Assembly: GCA_964523735.1 (NCBI GenBank)
Contig: CAZFYZ010000069.1
Span: 1-19,717, forward strand
Length of the DNA: 19,717 nucleotides
From: CAZFYZ01 sp964523735
GTDB lineage: Bacteria; Armatimonadota; UBA5829
Direction: 5' to 3'
In this document: positions 1 through 7,065 of the stretch, piece by piece
Numbering within the stretch: the stretch's first letter is position 1
Layout: every line of letters begins with the position of its first letter
The notes under the pieces: model-generated
What the model was told of the DNA's origin: nothing
Seen by the model: the letters and a program-made list of their open reading frames with translations, nothing else
Database searches by the model: none
Position numbers and translations under genes: made by a program

Positions 1-99
1 GTCGGCCCTCATCGTGTGGGCGCCAAGCCGGCCAAGCATCTCAAGCACCGTACTCTTGCCTGTGCCTATTCCGCCTGTTACACCTATTACAAGCGCCAT
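1..99 (-). CDS. coaE: Dephospho-CoA kinase, N-terminal 33 residues (gene runs off the left edge)
   Basis: The minus strand reads in frame from the ATG at 99-97 to the window edge and begins MALVIGVTGGIGTGKSTVLE. The GGIGTGKST stretch (residues 9-17) is a P-loop placed at the extreme N-terminus, as in dephospho-CoA kinase, the cytoplasmic enzyme that phosphorylates the ribose 3'-OH of dephospho-CoA in the last step of CoA synthesis. An AAGGAG Shine-Dalgarno lies 7 nt before the ATG, which fixes the start. It follows rpsA on the same strand with a gap of about 106 nt containing a hairpin. Only the nucleotide-binding loop is visible, so another small P-loop kinase is possible, but the loop sequence and position fit CoaE best. 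Confidence 0.82.
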   Translation of the reverse strand, partial: MALVIGVTGGIGTGKSTVLEMLGRLGAHTMRAD

Positions 100-142
100 G
101 GATGGGCTCCTTGATCCCGCGCATCGCCTGCCCGTACGGCAA

Positions 143-176
143 GATGGCCCGGGGCATGGGTTACCACCGGGCCATC
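143..176 (-). terminator. Strong hairpin between rpsA and coaE, possible terminator
   Basis: GATGGCCCGG (143-152) and CCGGGCCATC (167-176) are perfect 10-bp inverted arms around a 14-nt loop. The hairpin begins about 30 nt beyond the rpsA stop and ends about 44 nt before the coaE start. No clear U-tract follows on the minus strand, so it may be a weak terminator, an mRNA 3'-end stabiliser for rpsA, or a processing site that lets coaE be expressed at a lower level than rpsA. Confidence 0.45.
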
Positions 177-205
177 ATACGATCTCATTATGTTGAGAAA
201 GACGA

Positions 206-2113
206 TCAATCTTCCTTGGACGCTTCCTCAGCAGCCTCAGGAGTCTCAGCTTCAGCTTCGACAGCGTCCTGCTCAGCTTCAACAGCCTCAACCGCTTCGG
301 CTTCCGCTTCGACCGCTTCCGGCTCGGCTTCGACAGCCTCGACCGCTTCGGCTTCCGCTTCGACGGCTTCCGGCTCGGCCTCCACGGCCTCAACCGCTTC
401 GGCTTCCGCTTCGACGGCTTCCGGCTCGGCTTCGACAGCCTCGACTGCTTCAGCTGCGGCCTCAGGAGCCTCCGCCTCTGCCTCGGGAGCTTCGGCTTCT
501 GTCTCCGACACCGACTCGATCACCACTCCCGGCTCCGTTTCGCGGGCAGCGGCAGCCGCAACCTCGGCTTCGACCTCGGCCACGATTTCTTCCTCAACGG
601 CCATCATCTCCTCGGCCTCGGCAAGGGCCTCTGCCTCGTCTACCTCGCGCTTCTTGGTGGTCTTGGCTCGGGTCTTCTTCTTCGCAGGCTTCTCAGCCTC
701 CTCGCTGGCGAACTGGAATTCACCGAGCTGGCCACCAATCAGATCGCCGATCGTTGTTTTGCTGGCCTCCTGACGGCTCTGCGTGTACTCACGATACTCA
801 GTCTGTTCGCGCTCGCGAACCTGCTGGGCCTGAAGCTGTCGCAGTGAGAGAGTCATCCTGCGCTCTTCAGGACGCATGTCGATGACCTTGATCTCTACTT
901 CCTGGCCCTGCGAGACGACGTCCTCGGGGTTGTTGATCCTGCGATGAGCAAGCTCCGAATTGGGGATAATCCCCTCGATGCCGCCCTCAAGCTGAACAAA
1001 TGCCCCGAATGGAACAAGCCTGGAGATAGTGGCCTTTACAACGTCGCCGACGCTGTAGAGGCGCTTAGCATCTTCCCACGGATCGGGAAGTATCTGCCTG
1101 AGGCCAAGGGATACTCTGCCCTGGTCCAGGTTGAGTCTCAGGACCATAACGCTGATCTTCGCGCCGACCTTGACGGCCTCGCTGGGATGGTTGATCCTGG
1201 TCCAGCTCATCTCACTGATGTGCAGGAGACCGTCAACACCACCGAGGTCAACAAACGCGCCGTAATCGGTTATGCGCCGAACGATACCCTCGCGAATCTG
1301 GCCCTCCGCCAGCGAGGCCAAGGTCTCCTTGCGGGTCTCCTTGATCTCGTCCTCAACGGCAAGTCTGTTGGAGAGAACGACCTTGCGCCGGTCTCTGTCG
1401 ACTTCGATGACCTTGAACGGCATGCTCTGGCCGACATATTTCTCGAGGTTCTTGATCTTCCCGCTGCCCACGTGAGAAGCCGGCACGAACCCGCGAATAC
1501 CGAGGTCAACAACAAGACCGCCCTTGACCCGATCGGTAACCATTGCCTTGAGGACGCCGCCTTCCGCAAACGCCTTATCCACGCGATCCCAGGCGTTCTC
1601 GAAATCAGCTCTCTTCTTGGAGAGAACCGGTCCACCCTCGTGGCTCTCGGACTCAACCACGTAGACCTTGATCCTCTCTCCGACCGAGACTACCTCTTCG
1701 GGCTCAAGGCTCATGTCACGTGTAAGTTCGTGGGGCTTGATATGTCCTTCGGACTTAGTGCCCACGTCGACGAGAACACCTTCTCTATCTATGTGAACGA
1801 CCACGCCATCGACAACGTCCCCTACCCGAAGCGATTTGAACGTGCCTGAGTAGTCAACTCCGGCGCCGCCCATGCTCGCCATTGCCTGCTCCATAGTGAC
1901 AGGTTCCTCGACGGCTTCTTCGGGCTGTGCTTCCTCAGCGGCTACCTCGCTTTGGGAATCAGCGGCAGGTTCTTCCTGCGCGACCTCGACCTCAAGCTCC
2001 GGGGCTTCGACAGCAGCCTCAGCCTCATCTTGGCGGGCGCCGCCAAAGGGCGTCTCCGACAGACCGTGAATGGGAGTGGCGTTCTTCTCCTGATCCAGTT
2101 TCTCGTCCGACAT
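206..2113 (-). CDS. rpsA: 30S ribosomal protein S1 with a long repeat-built acidic C-terminal tail
   Basis: This 635-residue protein has four S1 RNA-binding (OB-fold) domains at about residues 96-167, 185-250, 269-339 and 354-425. The last two carry the typical DYGAFVDL and PFGAFVQLEG motifs. S1 binds mRNA on the 30S subunit and helps translation initiation. The four-domain form is known outside Proteobacteria, where E. coli S1 has six. Residues 30-75 are an acidic, Ala/Glu-rich N-terminal extension. Residues 470-635 are a low-complexity tail: a basic patch (KKKTRAKTTKKR, about 478-489) followed by Glu/Ala/Val repeats of 17 residues. The start was set at the ATG at 2113 because GAGAGGAG precedes it at good spacing; the frame stays open 32 codons further upstream, but those residues look non-coding. 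A sigma70-like promoter lies about 250 nt upstream. coaE follows on the same strand. Confidence 0.93.
   Translation of the reverse strand: MSDEKLDQEKNATPIHGLSETPFGGARQDEAEAAVEAPELEVEVAQEEPAADSQSEVAAEEAQPEEAVEEPVTMEQAMASMGGAGVDYSGTFKSLRVGDVVDGVVVHIDREGVLVDVGTKSEGHIKPHELTRDMSLEPEEVVSVGERIKVYVVESESHEGGPVLSKKRADFENAWDRVDKAFAEGGVLKAMVTDRVKGGLVVDLGIRGFVPASHVGSGKIKNLEKYVGQSMPFKVIEVDRDRRKVVLSNRLAVEDEIKETRKETLASLAEGQIREGIVRRITDYGAFVDLGGVDGLLHISEMSWTRINHPSEAVKVGAKISVMVLRLNLDQGRVSLGLRQILPDPWEDAKRLYSVGDVVKATISRLVPFGAFVQLEGGIEGIIPNSELAHRRINNPEDVVSQGQEVEIKVIDMRPEERRMTLSLRQLQAQQVREREQTEYREYTQSRQEASKTTIGDLIGGQLGEFQFASEEAEKPAKKKTRAKTTKKREVDEAEALAEAEEMMAVEEEIVAEVEAEVAAAAARETEPGVVIESVSETEAEAPEAEAEAPEAAAEAVEAVEAEPEAVEAEAEAVEAVEAEPEAVEAEAEAVEAVEAEPEAVEAEAEAVEAVEAEQDAVEAEAETPEAAEEASKED
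246..440 (-). repeat. 51-bp in-frame tandem repeat inside the rpsA tail
   Basis: Three nearly identical 51-bp units (288-338, 339-389, 390-440) and one diverged partial unit (246-287) encode a 17-residue Glu/Ala/Val/Pro repeat (core EAVEAEPEAVEAEAEAV). The unit is a multiple of three, so copy changes keep the frame. The low number of differences between units suggests recent expansion by slippage or unequal recombination. Confidence 0.9.
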
Positions 2114-2162
2114 GTGAAAACTCCTCTCGCGAGCGGTCAGGCATCCCGCCTCCACTCGACTA

Positions 2163-2370
2163 CTAGTCATTCCGGGCCCGCTGATAGAGTGCGGACCGGG
2201 CAATCCCAACCGTGCCGACTACATCCATCGCGCAGGCTCGGCCGGCCAAGTTCGGCATCATCGCCGATCTCCTCGAACCTACGCAGAGTCCTTTCAAGTG
2301 CAGAGACATTCCTCCGCCCACATCCGCAAGACGTGCGACAGGGCTGCCGGAAAACTCTGGCGGAATACAT
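2163..2370 (-). other. Coding-like stretch in the rpsA leader: small ORF or frameshifted HTH remnant
   Basis: Two overlapping minus-strand frames look coding. One, open from about 2397 to a TGA at 2167, contains SALERTLRRFEEIGDDAELG with codon choice like the neighbouring genes. The other is an intact 48-residue ORF from ATG 2309 to TAG 2163, ending VVGTVGIARSALYQRARND, which resembles the recognition part of a helix-turn-helix of the resolvase or Fis type. A single frame change near 2237 would join them as one protein of about 70 residues. GGAGGA precedes ATG 2309 but only 1-2 nt away, so initiation there would be poor. It could be a decayed small DNA-binding gene, a leader peptide of rpsA, or chance. 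The whole stretch lies between the predicted rpsA promoter and rpsA. Confidence 0.25.
2172..2200 (-). promoter_or_regulatory. Hairpin in the rpsA 5' leader
   Basis: On the minus strand CCGGTCCGC and GCGGGCCCGG pair around a 9-nt loop, giving about 7 bp with one G-U pair plus 2 more bp after a mismatch. It lies 60-90 nt upstream of the rpsA ATG. rpsA is autoregulated through leader structure in E. coli; whether this hairpin plays such a role here is inference. Confidence 0.35.
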
Positions 2371-2397
2371 GATAAACAGATAGTCCTGCGGAGTCAA
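2369..2397 (-). promoter_or_regulatory. Predicted sigma70-type promoter of rpsA
   Basis: The minus strand has TTGACT (2397-2392), a 17-nt spacer and TATCAT (2374-2369); each hexamer matches consensus at 5 of 6 positions. Transcription would start near 2362 and give rpsA a leader of about 250 nt. It lies in the gap between the end of the heparinase-like gene (2436) and rpsA, so it fits the gene layout. Confidence 0.7.
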
Positions 2398-2417
2398 ATT
2401 TGGCGCAAGTGCTCAGA

Positions 2418-2446
2418 GCCGCATAGGATTTGCGGCTAGGATTTCA
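2418..2446 (-). repeat. Short hairpin and 15-bp motif at the 3' end of the heparinase-like gene
   Basis: GCGGCTAGGATTTCA (2432-2446 on the plus strand) spans the stop codon of the minus-strand gene. An exact copy lies at 11922-11936, at the stop of the dnaJ-like gene. Just beyond the stop, GCCGC (2418-2422) and GCGGC (2432-2436) form a 5-bp stem around ATAGGATTT, and TAGGATTT occurs twice with a 13-nt period. It may be part of a recurring 3'-end element, or chance. Confidence 0.4.
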
Positions 2447-4730
2447 GTTCGAGGGATTCCGGACCAAGCATTTGGGGCATGACCCTCAGTAGAGCATGGC
2501 CGTCAGTCGCAGCGGCCGCTGTGCGATGGCCATTGAGGCGCATCGCTCGTGCGCGGGTTCTTAGCCTCAACACACCGGCGGTGTCGGAGCAGTAGTTGAT
2601 CGTGGGGTAGCGCTCCCCGAAGTATACCTCCACGCAGTCCACCGTGGCCGGACACTGCAGCAGCGTCTCGCCCATCCAGCTAACCCAGCTCCCGCCTATG
2701 AGCGCGACAGCAATGACTTCCCCATCGCTGGTGCGAACCGCGGCGACCTGGCCATCAGTCTTCAGCGATCCGGTTCCCGTGTCGCCACCGGCGAGGAATA
2801 CATGATCGACATGGTGTTCGGCCGCTACTGTGAAGACTCCGGCTTCGGACCCAAGCTCCACAGGCTCTCGGGCAACCGTAAGCAGCGCAGTGAAGCGCGC
2901 CTCTAACCCGTGTGTCCTGCAGAGAAATACTGGCACCCTCCGCTGACTCGCATCCACCTGCGAAGTCCCCAGCGCAGCCGTGGCAGGGGCGCCGTGCGTC
3001 CACAGGGCCAAGGTCAAGCGAGCGGTTTCACACTCGTAGTCGACCCTTGCGGAACCCTCTACCAGAGAGGCGTGATCAATGTCGACAAGAGGGTGGCGGG
3101 AGGCGTCGAAGTCCACACCGGTTCCGGCTGGACGCGTGGCAAGGCTGCCCTCGCAACGTGCCAGCCAATCATAATCATGCTCCGCTTGGGAAGAGAGCTG
3201 ATCGTCGACGAAGCAAGTCTCGCCGACAAGAACTACCCGTCTAGTCTGACTGACGCCAGGATAATGGTTGAGCGCGACCGCCTCCGCGTACTGCAGAAGC
3301 GTACCCCGATAGCGCGAGACGAGCCGGCATTCGCACGCAGTCTCCTGAGACAGACCATCAACGATCACGCAGTTGTGCGCGGCGGTCTCCTGGCTCCAAT
3401 CGGCCAGTGCCGGCGAGCAGCCAGCGTTACGGTAATCGGGGATGAGAAGCTGATCACCGCCATAGAACGTGAAGCTCAGTCTATCGAGGTGTCTATTATG
3501 CGACGGCCCGTAGTGCAGGGTAACCATCGTGTCCTCGCCGCTTCGAAGGGTACACAGACCGAGGCTTGGCATGTCAGTGCTGCGAAGTAGCATCGGGCGC
3601 ACTCTTCCTGGCAAGTCACGACCGAAGAGAAACGCGTAGAACGAGGTTCGAACAAACCCGTCAAGATGTGCCCGCTGGTCGGCGTTGGCCGGCACATCCC
3701 CAAACTTGTAAGCCCTTTTGAGCACCCACGCAAAAGCCTGGTCGTCCCACCGCCTGAACGCTATCTCATACAGATGCACTGGCAGGAATGCGTCGTGCCA
3801 GCCTCCGCCAATCGCGGGGAGCCTGAAAGAGGGATAAGCCAACTGCAGCGGGGCGGAGAACATCGTTCTGAAAGATCTGCCGCCCACTCCCTGCCAACCA
3901 TAGAGATCGATACCGGCCCGGTAGCAGCCCTCCGCGAGGTGGACAAGTGCGCTTAGCGAGCTGAAGTGATCGCTGATGGAATCCGGCCAGAGACCATCAA
4001 CTCCGAGGCGCTCCGCGATCAGTGACACGAATGCGTTGAGTGCGTAATGCACCAGGACTTCGTCCTTGAGGGAAAGCCCAATAACCCCGACAGCCGATGT
4101 GTTCCAGGCCGCATCGCTGCCGGATATGCCCTCGTCCATCAACCGAAGCGCTGCGGGACGCAGAAGCTCGGTCTCCAGGTATTCCCGCTGCTCATCGCTC
4201 AGACTTCGCGAGTAGTAGATGAGGTCATAAGCCTGAGCAAGTGCGATCCACAACCTGGCAGACGTGCCCAATTCGCATGGAACACCAGGGCTATCGGGTT
4301 CGGAAAGACCTCCGCCGCAGGCACAGTCCAGGAGTATCTGCGCAGCTTTGTCAGCGTAAGCCCGGTCTTTCTCGATGGAGTGGGCAAGTGCGAGTGAAAG
4401 GACGCTGCGAGTCACGGCCTCATTCTGAGACGGCAAGGAAAGGTCCAGATCCCGTTCAAGGCTCTGGTTCGCAACTGACTGGAGGCCCGCTCCGACATAG
4501 AGACATTCGGCTCCGGTCGACGGCCTGAGGTAGAGGCCGCGCTTCCAGCCATCCTTGGTAAGCCCTCGCCTGAGGACGCTCAGTTCGCGCTCGCTTACCA
4601 GCACGAATGGCCGGGGGGCGGACTCCAGCACAGATTTGAGACGAGTGACGCCATCTTCGCCCTCAAAAACGCTGACGACGCGAACCGACTGCGTTACAGA
4701 AGTCTGTTTCCGCTGGACCATCCTAACCAT
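2436..4730 (-). CDS. Heparinase II/III-family protein (polysaccharide lyase-like)
   Basis: The recognisable protein runs from about the Met at 4730 (764 residues). Its first part is the helical (alpha/alpha) domain typical of heparinase II/III and alginate lyase relatives, with GLWPDSISDHFSSLSALVHL followed by EGCYRAGIDLYGW. The C-terminal half has the beta-sandwich heparinase II/III region with RLSFTFYGGDQLLIPDYRNA and QETAAHNCVIVDG, matching the family AHNTVVVDG block. Such enzymes cleave uronic-acid glycosidic bonds by beta-elimination. No signal peptide is evident, so location is unclear. The frame is open up to 5192 (918 residues), but the extra 154 residues are Arg/Ser-rich and family-unlike, and neither start has a good Shine-Dalgarno, so the start is uncertain. 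Where relatives usually have a Tyr-His pair this protein appears to have Asp-His (DHFSSL), so activity is not assured. It is transcribed alone, toward rpsA. Confidence 0.78.
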   Translation of the reverse strand: MVRMVQRKQTSVTQSVRVVSVFEGEDGVTRLKSVLESAPRPFVLVSERELSVLRRGLTKDGWKRGLYLRPSTGAECLYVGAGLQSVANQSLERDLDLSLPSQNEAVTRSVLSLALAHSIEKDRAYADKAAQILLDCACGGGLSEPDSPGVPCELGTSARLWIALAQAYDLIYYSRSLSDEQREYLETELLRPAALRLMDEGISGSDAAWNTSAVGVIGLSLKDEVLVHYALNAFVSLIAERLGVDGLWPDSISDHFSSLSALVHLAEGCYRAGIDLYGWQGVGGRSFRTMFSAPLQLAYPSFRLPAIGGGWHDAFLPVHLYEIAFRRWDDQAFAWVLKRAYKFGDVPANADQRAHLDGFVRTSFYAFLFGRDLPGRVRPMLLRSTDMPSLGLCTLRSGEDTMVTLHYGPSHNRHLDRLSFTFYGGDQLLIPDYRNAGCSPALADWSQETAAHNCVIVDGLSQETACECRLVSRYRGTLLQYAEAVALNHYPGVSQTRRVVLVGETCFVDDQLSSQAEHDYDWLARCEGSLATRPAGTGVDFDASRHPLVDIDHASLVEGSARVDYECETARLTLALWTHGAPATAALGTSQVDASQRRVPVFLCRTHGLEARFTALLTVAREPVELGSEAGVFTVAAEHHVDHVFLAGGDTGTGSLKTDGQVAAVRTSDGEVIAVALIGGSWVSWMGETLLQCPATVDCVEVYFGERYPTINYCSDTAGVLRLRTRARAMRLNGHRTAAAATDGHALLRVMPQMLGPESLELKS

Positions 4731-5282
4731 TGCCCCAAGAAGCCGTGACAGCTCGCTTTCGACAAGAAACGTCAAGTGAACTCGGTTCAGCACCCATACG
4801 AACGCGGGCGTATCCCGAACCAAGTTCAGGATGGCGAAGGCGCTCGCCGACCCTGAGCTGTCACAGAAAAGCCTACGGTGCTGCTTCCAGGGCAGTCTAG
4901 CTGACCGCTTGCCTGGTAGCGCTCTACTCACTTCTTTAGCAAGCAAGCTGAATCCTGCCTGGTCTAGGAAATTTGTTATCGAAACTGCGAAAAACCGATC
5001 CCTCGTGATTCGACACATTCTATTGCCGTCTGTTGACAAGTCGGAAGAGATTATATGGCAGACGTGTCTATGCCTGCCGGTCTGGGTAACAAAGAAGCGT
5101 CCAATTCGGGGCCTCCGGGCCCGCATGGAGGTGATGCGCACTGCCATTCCATGACTGCCCGCACGCTCGAAGGGGGACCAGCATCGAGGCAACGATCGAA
5201 ATAGCGCATCAGTAGTAAATCAGGTTCCCCGAGATGCGAATCCCATGAGGATGAGCAGGCAGACAAGGAAGGAGAGACAAAA

Positions 5283-5302
5283 GGTCCGCAGGAGTGCGGG
5301 CC
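5283..5302. repeat. 8-bp hairpin upstream of the PfpI-like gene
   Basis: GGTCCGCA (5283-5290) and TGCGGGCC (5295-5302) pair fully as RNA (one G-U) around a GGAG tetraloop. It lies 20 nt before a second, stronger palindrome. Confidence 0.5.
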
Positions 5303-5322
5303 AATATGGTCGTTGCGCAGGA

Positions 5323-5351
5323 TGGCGCGCCGAAGTCGGATCGGCGCGCCA
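5323..5351. repeat. Perfect 11-bp inverted repeat upstream of the PfpI-like gene
   Basis: TGGCGCGCCGA (5323-5333) and TCGGCGCGCCA (5341-5351) are perfect inverted arms around AGTCGGA. It is about 88 nt before the PfpI-like start. It could be a terminator stem, an operator or an mRNA leader structure; no U-tract follows on either strand. Confidence 0.65.
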
Positions 5352-5438
5352 CCTGTTTGTGAGCCTAAAGGCCAGAGGTTAGAGGCGAAAACAGACAGGG
5401 TATTGGTACCGGGATCAAGAGACAGGGAGGGCCGCGAG

Positions 5439-6065
5439 ATGGCGAGGAATAGCCTGGAGAACATAAGAGTTGCCGCGATCATGACTGATGGGTTCGAGCA
5501 GATCGAGTTCGTCAGCCCGAGGAACGCACTTGTCAATGAGAGCGCTGTGGTACACATCCTGGCGCCGACGGGCAGGGAAGAGGAAGGAAGTGTGTTGGGC
5601 CTGCACCACATGAACCCAGGCGACAGGTTCGAGGTGGACTCAACGATCGAGGAGGCATCGCCTGAAGACTACGACGCAGTGCTGCTGCCGGGGGGTGTCG
5701 TCAATGCCGACCATCTTCGGGTCAATGAAGCAGCCCAGAGCTTCCTGCGACAGATCAACGACGACAACAAGCCGATCTTTGTCATCTGTCACGGGCCGTG
5801 GCTGCTGGTCTCGGCCGGGCTCGTTCGCGGGCGCAGAATCACGAGTTACCACACGCTCAAGGACGATATGATCAATGCGGGGGCGATCTGGAGTGACGAG
5901 CCGGTGGTGATCGACGACAACTTCATCTCCAGCCGCCACCCCGGTGACCTGGAGAAGTTCAACGCGGCGATGATGGAGAAGCTGTCCCGGATGGATGTCT
6001 CGGCCATGCACGCTCACGCGCGGCAGGAGATAGAGGGTGGCGACATTTGGCTGAGTGAGGAGTAG
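5439..6065 (+). CDS. DJ-1/PfpI-family glutamine amidotransferase-like protein
   Basis: This 208-residue protein shows the DJ-1/PfpI fold pattern: IRVAAIMTDGFEQIEF (residues 9-24) with the conserved Glu20, YDAVLLPGG (78-86), and the nucleophile elbow VICHGPWLL (115-123) with Cys117-His118, followed by SSRHPGD (164-170). Members include the PfpI/YhbO-type enzymes, linked to stress survival and reported to act as proteases, chaperones or protein deglycases; which activity applies here cannot be told. The start was set at ATG 5439 because GGGAGG lies just upstream and the family similarity begins there; the frame is open to 5313 without similarity. It has no signal peptide, so it is probably cytoplasmic. 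It converges on galU with 2 nt between stop codons. Confidence 0.88.
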   Translation: MARNSLENIRVAAIMTDGFEQIEFVSPRNALVNESAVVHILAPTGREEEGSVLGLHHMNPGDRFEVDSTIEEASPEDYDAVLLPGGVVNADHLRVNEAAQSFLRQINDDNKPIFVICHGPWLLVSAGLVRGRRITSYHTLKDDMINAGAIWSDEPVVIDDNFISSRHPGDLEKFNAAMMEKLSRMDVSAMHAHARQEIEGGDIWLSEE

Positions 6066-6067
6066 GT

Positions 6068-6871
6068 TCAGGGTGACGGGCTGGAGACGCGTCGCAGGCG
6101 GGCAATCTCGGCTTCCAGCGCTTCAAAGTAGATATCGAATGTGCCGATGTCTCGGCGAGTCTCGCCGTCGCCGAGGGCGACACACCAGACTTCTTTGCCG
6201 TCCCTGAGCATCAGATCAATCGAGTCACTGATCTGGTACTCGCCCACAGCGCCACGTGGTGTGCGGGCTATATAGTCGAAGAGAACAGGGTCGAAGGCAT
6301 AGCGTCCGGCGATACCGTAGTCGCTGGGCGCGTCTTCGAGTCTGGGTTTCTCTACAAGGCCGTCGATCTGAAAGCTGGGGCCGACATCAGCAATCGGCTT
6401 GACGATTCCGTAGCGGCTGACCTCGCTCCTTGGGGCTTTCTGAACCACGATCACACCGGCCGCATCGGTGTGCTCGTAGGTCTGAAGCACACGGCAGAAC
6501 GGCAATACAGGCTGATCGGTGGTGATCACTGAGTCGCCAAGCGCGACGGCGAAGGGGCAGTCTCCAATGAAGTCCCGGGCGCATCCGATCGCGTCCGCGA
6601 GGCCGTTTTGCTCCCGCTGCAGTGTGTAGAAGAACCGAACGCCGTTGACCGAATCGCCGAAGTGGCTGCGGATCGCGGTCTTCTCCTCAGAGATTATGAA
6701 GAGCACCTCCGTGAGGCCACACTGTGCGCATTCGTCAACTATATGCTCGAGGACGGGCTTGGTGCCCAGCGGAACGAGTTCCTTGGGGATGGCTTTGGTT
6801 AGCGGAAGCAGACGTGTGCCTTTGCCTGCGGCGGGGATAACGACCTTCGTAATCTGTCTGGGGTTGGACAT
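6068..6871 (-). CDS. galU: UTP--glucose-1-phosphate uridylyltransferase (GalU-type nucleotidyltransferase)
   Basis: This 267-residue protein opens with TKVVIPAAGKGTRLLPLTKA (residues 8-27), the nucleotide-binding signature of GalU, followed by IPKELVPLGTKPVLEHIVDE. Further family blocks are ALGDSVI (Asp113, metal-binding position), LVEKP (172-176) and GEYQISDSIDLML (210-222). The enzyme makes UDP-glucose from UTP and glucose-1-phosphate for cell-envelope polysaccharides. It is slightly shorter than the E. coli protein of about 300 residues, mostly at the C-terminus. The ATG at 6871 is only 10 nt downstream of the CCA end of tRNA-Thr, with no Shine-Dalgarno, so it probably shares the tRNA operon promoter. 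A related NTP-transferase with another sugar substrate cannot be excluded. Confidence 0.9.
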   Translation of the reverse strand: MSNPRQITKVVIPAAGKGTRLLPLTKAIPKELVPLGTKPVLEHIVDECAQCGLTEVLFIISEEKTAIRSHFGDSVNGVRFFYTLQREQNGLADAIGCARDFIGDCPFAVALGDSVITTDQPVLPFCRVLQTYEHTDAAGVIVVQKAPRSEVSRYGIVKPIADVGPSFQIDGLVEKPRLEDAPSDYGIAGRYAFDPVLFDYIARTPRGAVGEYQISDSIDLMLRDGKEVWCVALGDGETRRDIGTFDIYFEALEAEIARLRRVSSPSP

Positions 6872-6881
6872 TTGGGTTCTG

Positions 6882-6956
6882 TGGAGCCGACAGAGGGATT
6901 CGAACCCACGGCCTGAGCTTTACGAAAGCCCTGCTCTACCACTGAGCTATGTCGGC
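6882..6956 (-). tRNA. tRNA-Thr (anticodon CGT)
   Basis: The minus strand folds into a full cloverleaf: acceptor GCCGACA/TGTCGGC, D arm GCTC-AGTGGTA-GAGC, anticodon stem GGGCT/AGCTC with loop TTCGTAA (anticodon CGT, reads ACG), and T loop TTCGAAT. The T stem has one apparent T-T mismatch. Discriminator is T and CCA is encoded (6884-6882). It is the last tRNA of the cluster; galU begins 10 nt downstream. Confidence 0.92.
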
Positions 6957-6963
6957 TCGTGCT

Positions 6964-6983
6964 TAGAAGCTAGAGGTTAGATG
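6964..6983 (+). repeat. 20-bp copy of the TAGAAG/TTAGAGG repeat in the Phe-Thr tRNA spacer
   Basis: TAGAAGCTAGAGGTTAGATG fills nearly all of the spacer between tRNA-Thr and tRNA-Phe and overlaps the encoded CCA of tRNA-Phe by two bases. An exact inverted copy is at 7122-7141 in the next spacer. Confidence 0.85.
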
Positions 6984-7057
6984 GTGCCGAGGGCCAGAGT
7001 TGAACTGGCGACACGTGGATTTTCAGTCCACTGCTCTACCAACTGAGCTACCTCGGC
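6982..7057 (-). tRNA. tRNA-Phe (anticodon GAA)
   Basis: Cloverleaf on the minus strand: acceptor GCCGAGG/CCTCGGC, D arm GCTC-AGTTGGTA-GAGC, anticodon stem GTGGA/TCCAC with loop CTGAAAA (anticodon GAA), T loop TTCAACT. Discriminator A and encoded CCA (6984-6982). It lies between tRNA-Asp and tRNA-Thr, with repeat-filled spacers on both sides. Confidence 0.95.
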
Positions 7058-7065
7058 ACGACTCA

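Larger units (their letters stand above)
4731..5438. other. About 700 nt without a convincing gene, between the heparinase-like gene and the PfpI-like gene
   Basis: The 4731-5192 part is an open continuation of the heparinase frame but lacks family similarity, and 4960-5050 is relatively AT-rich, as in intergenic DNA. The 5193-5438 part carries two hairpins (5283-5302 and 5323-5351) and one copy of the AGAGGTTAGAGG repeat at 5374-5385. On the minus strand near 5225-5290 there is a short hydrophobic reading (FCLSFLVCLLILMGFA) ending in a stop, with no start codon; it may be the remnant of a membrane segment. I found no strong promoter for either divergent gene. Confidence 0.5.

Noticed and set aside
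102..773. Plus-strand Ser/Ala/Thr-rich open frames (also 190-885)
   Set aside because: They are antisense readings of the Glu/Ala repeat tail of rpsA; the repeat is in register with the minus-strand S1 protein.
944..1849. 301-codon plus-strand open frame inside rpsA
   Set aside because: It lies fully antisense to the S1 domains of rpsA, and its sequence is explained by codon bias of that gene.
2910..3590. 226-codon plus-strand open frame
   Set aside because: Antisense to the heparinase II/III-like gene, with no family features.
5051..5611. 186-codon minus-strand open frame overlapping the PfpI-like gene start
   Set aside because: The overlapped part is antisense to a clear DJ-1/PfpI protein, and the rest is Ser/Pro-rich without motifs.
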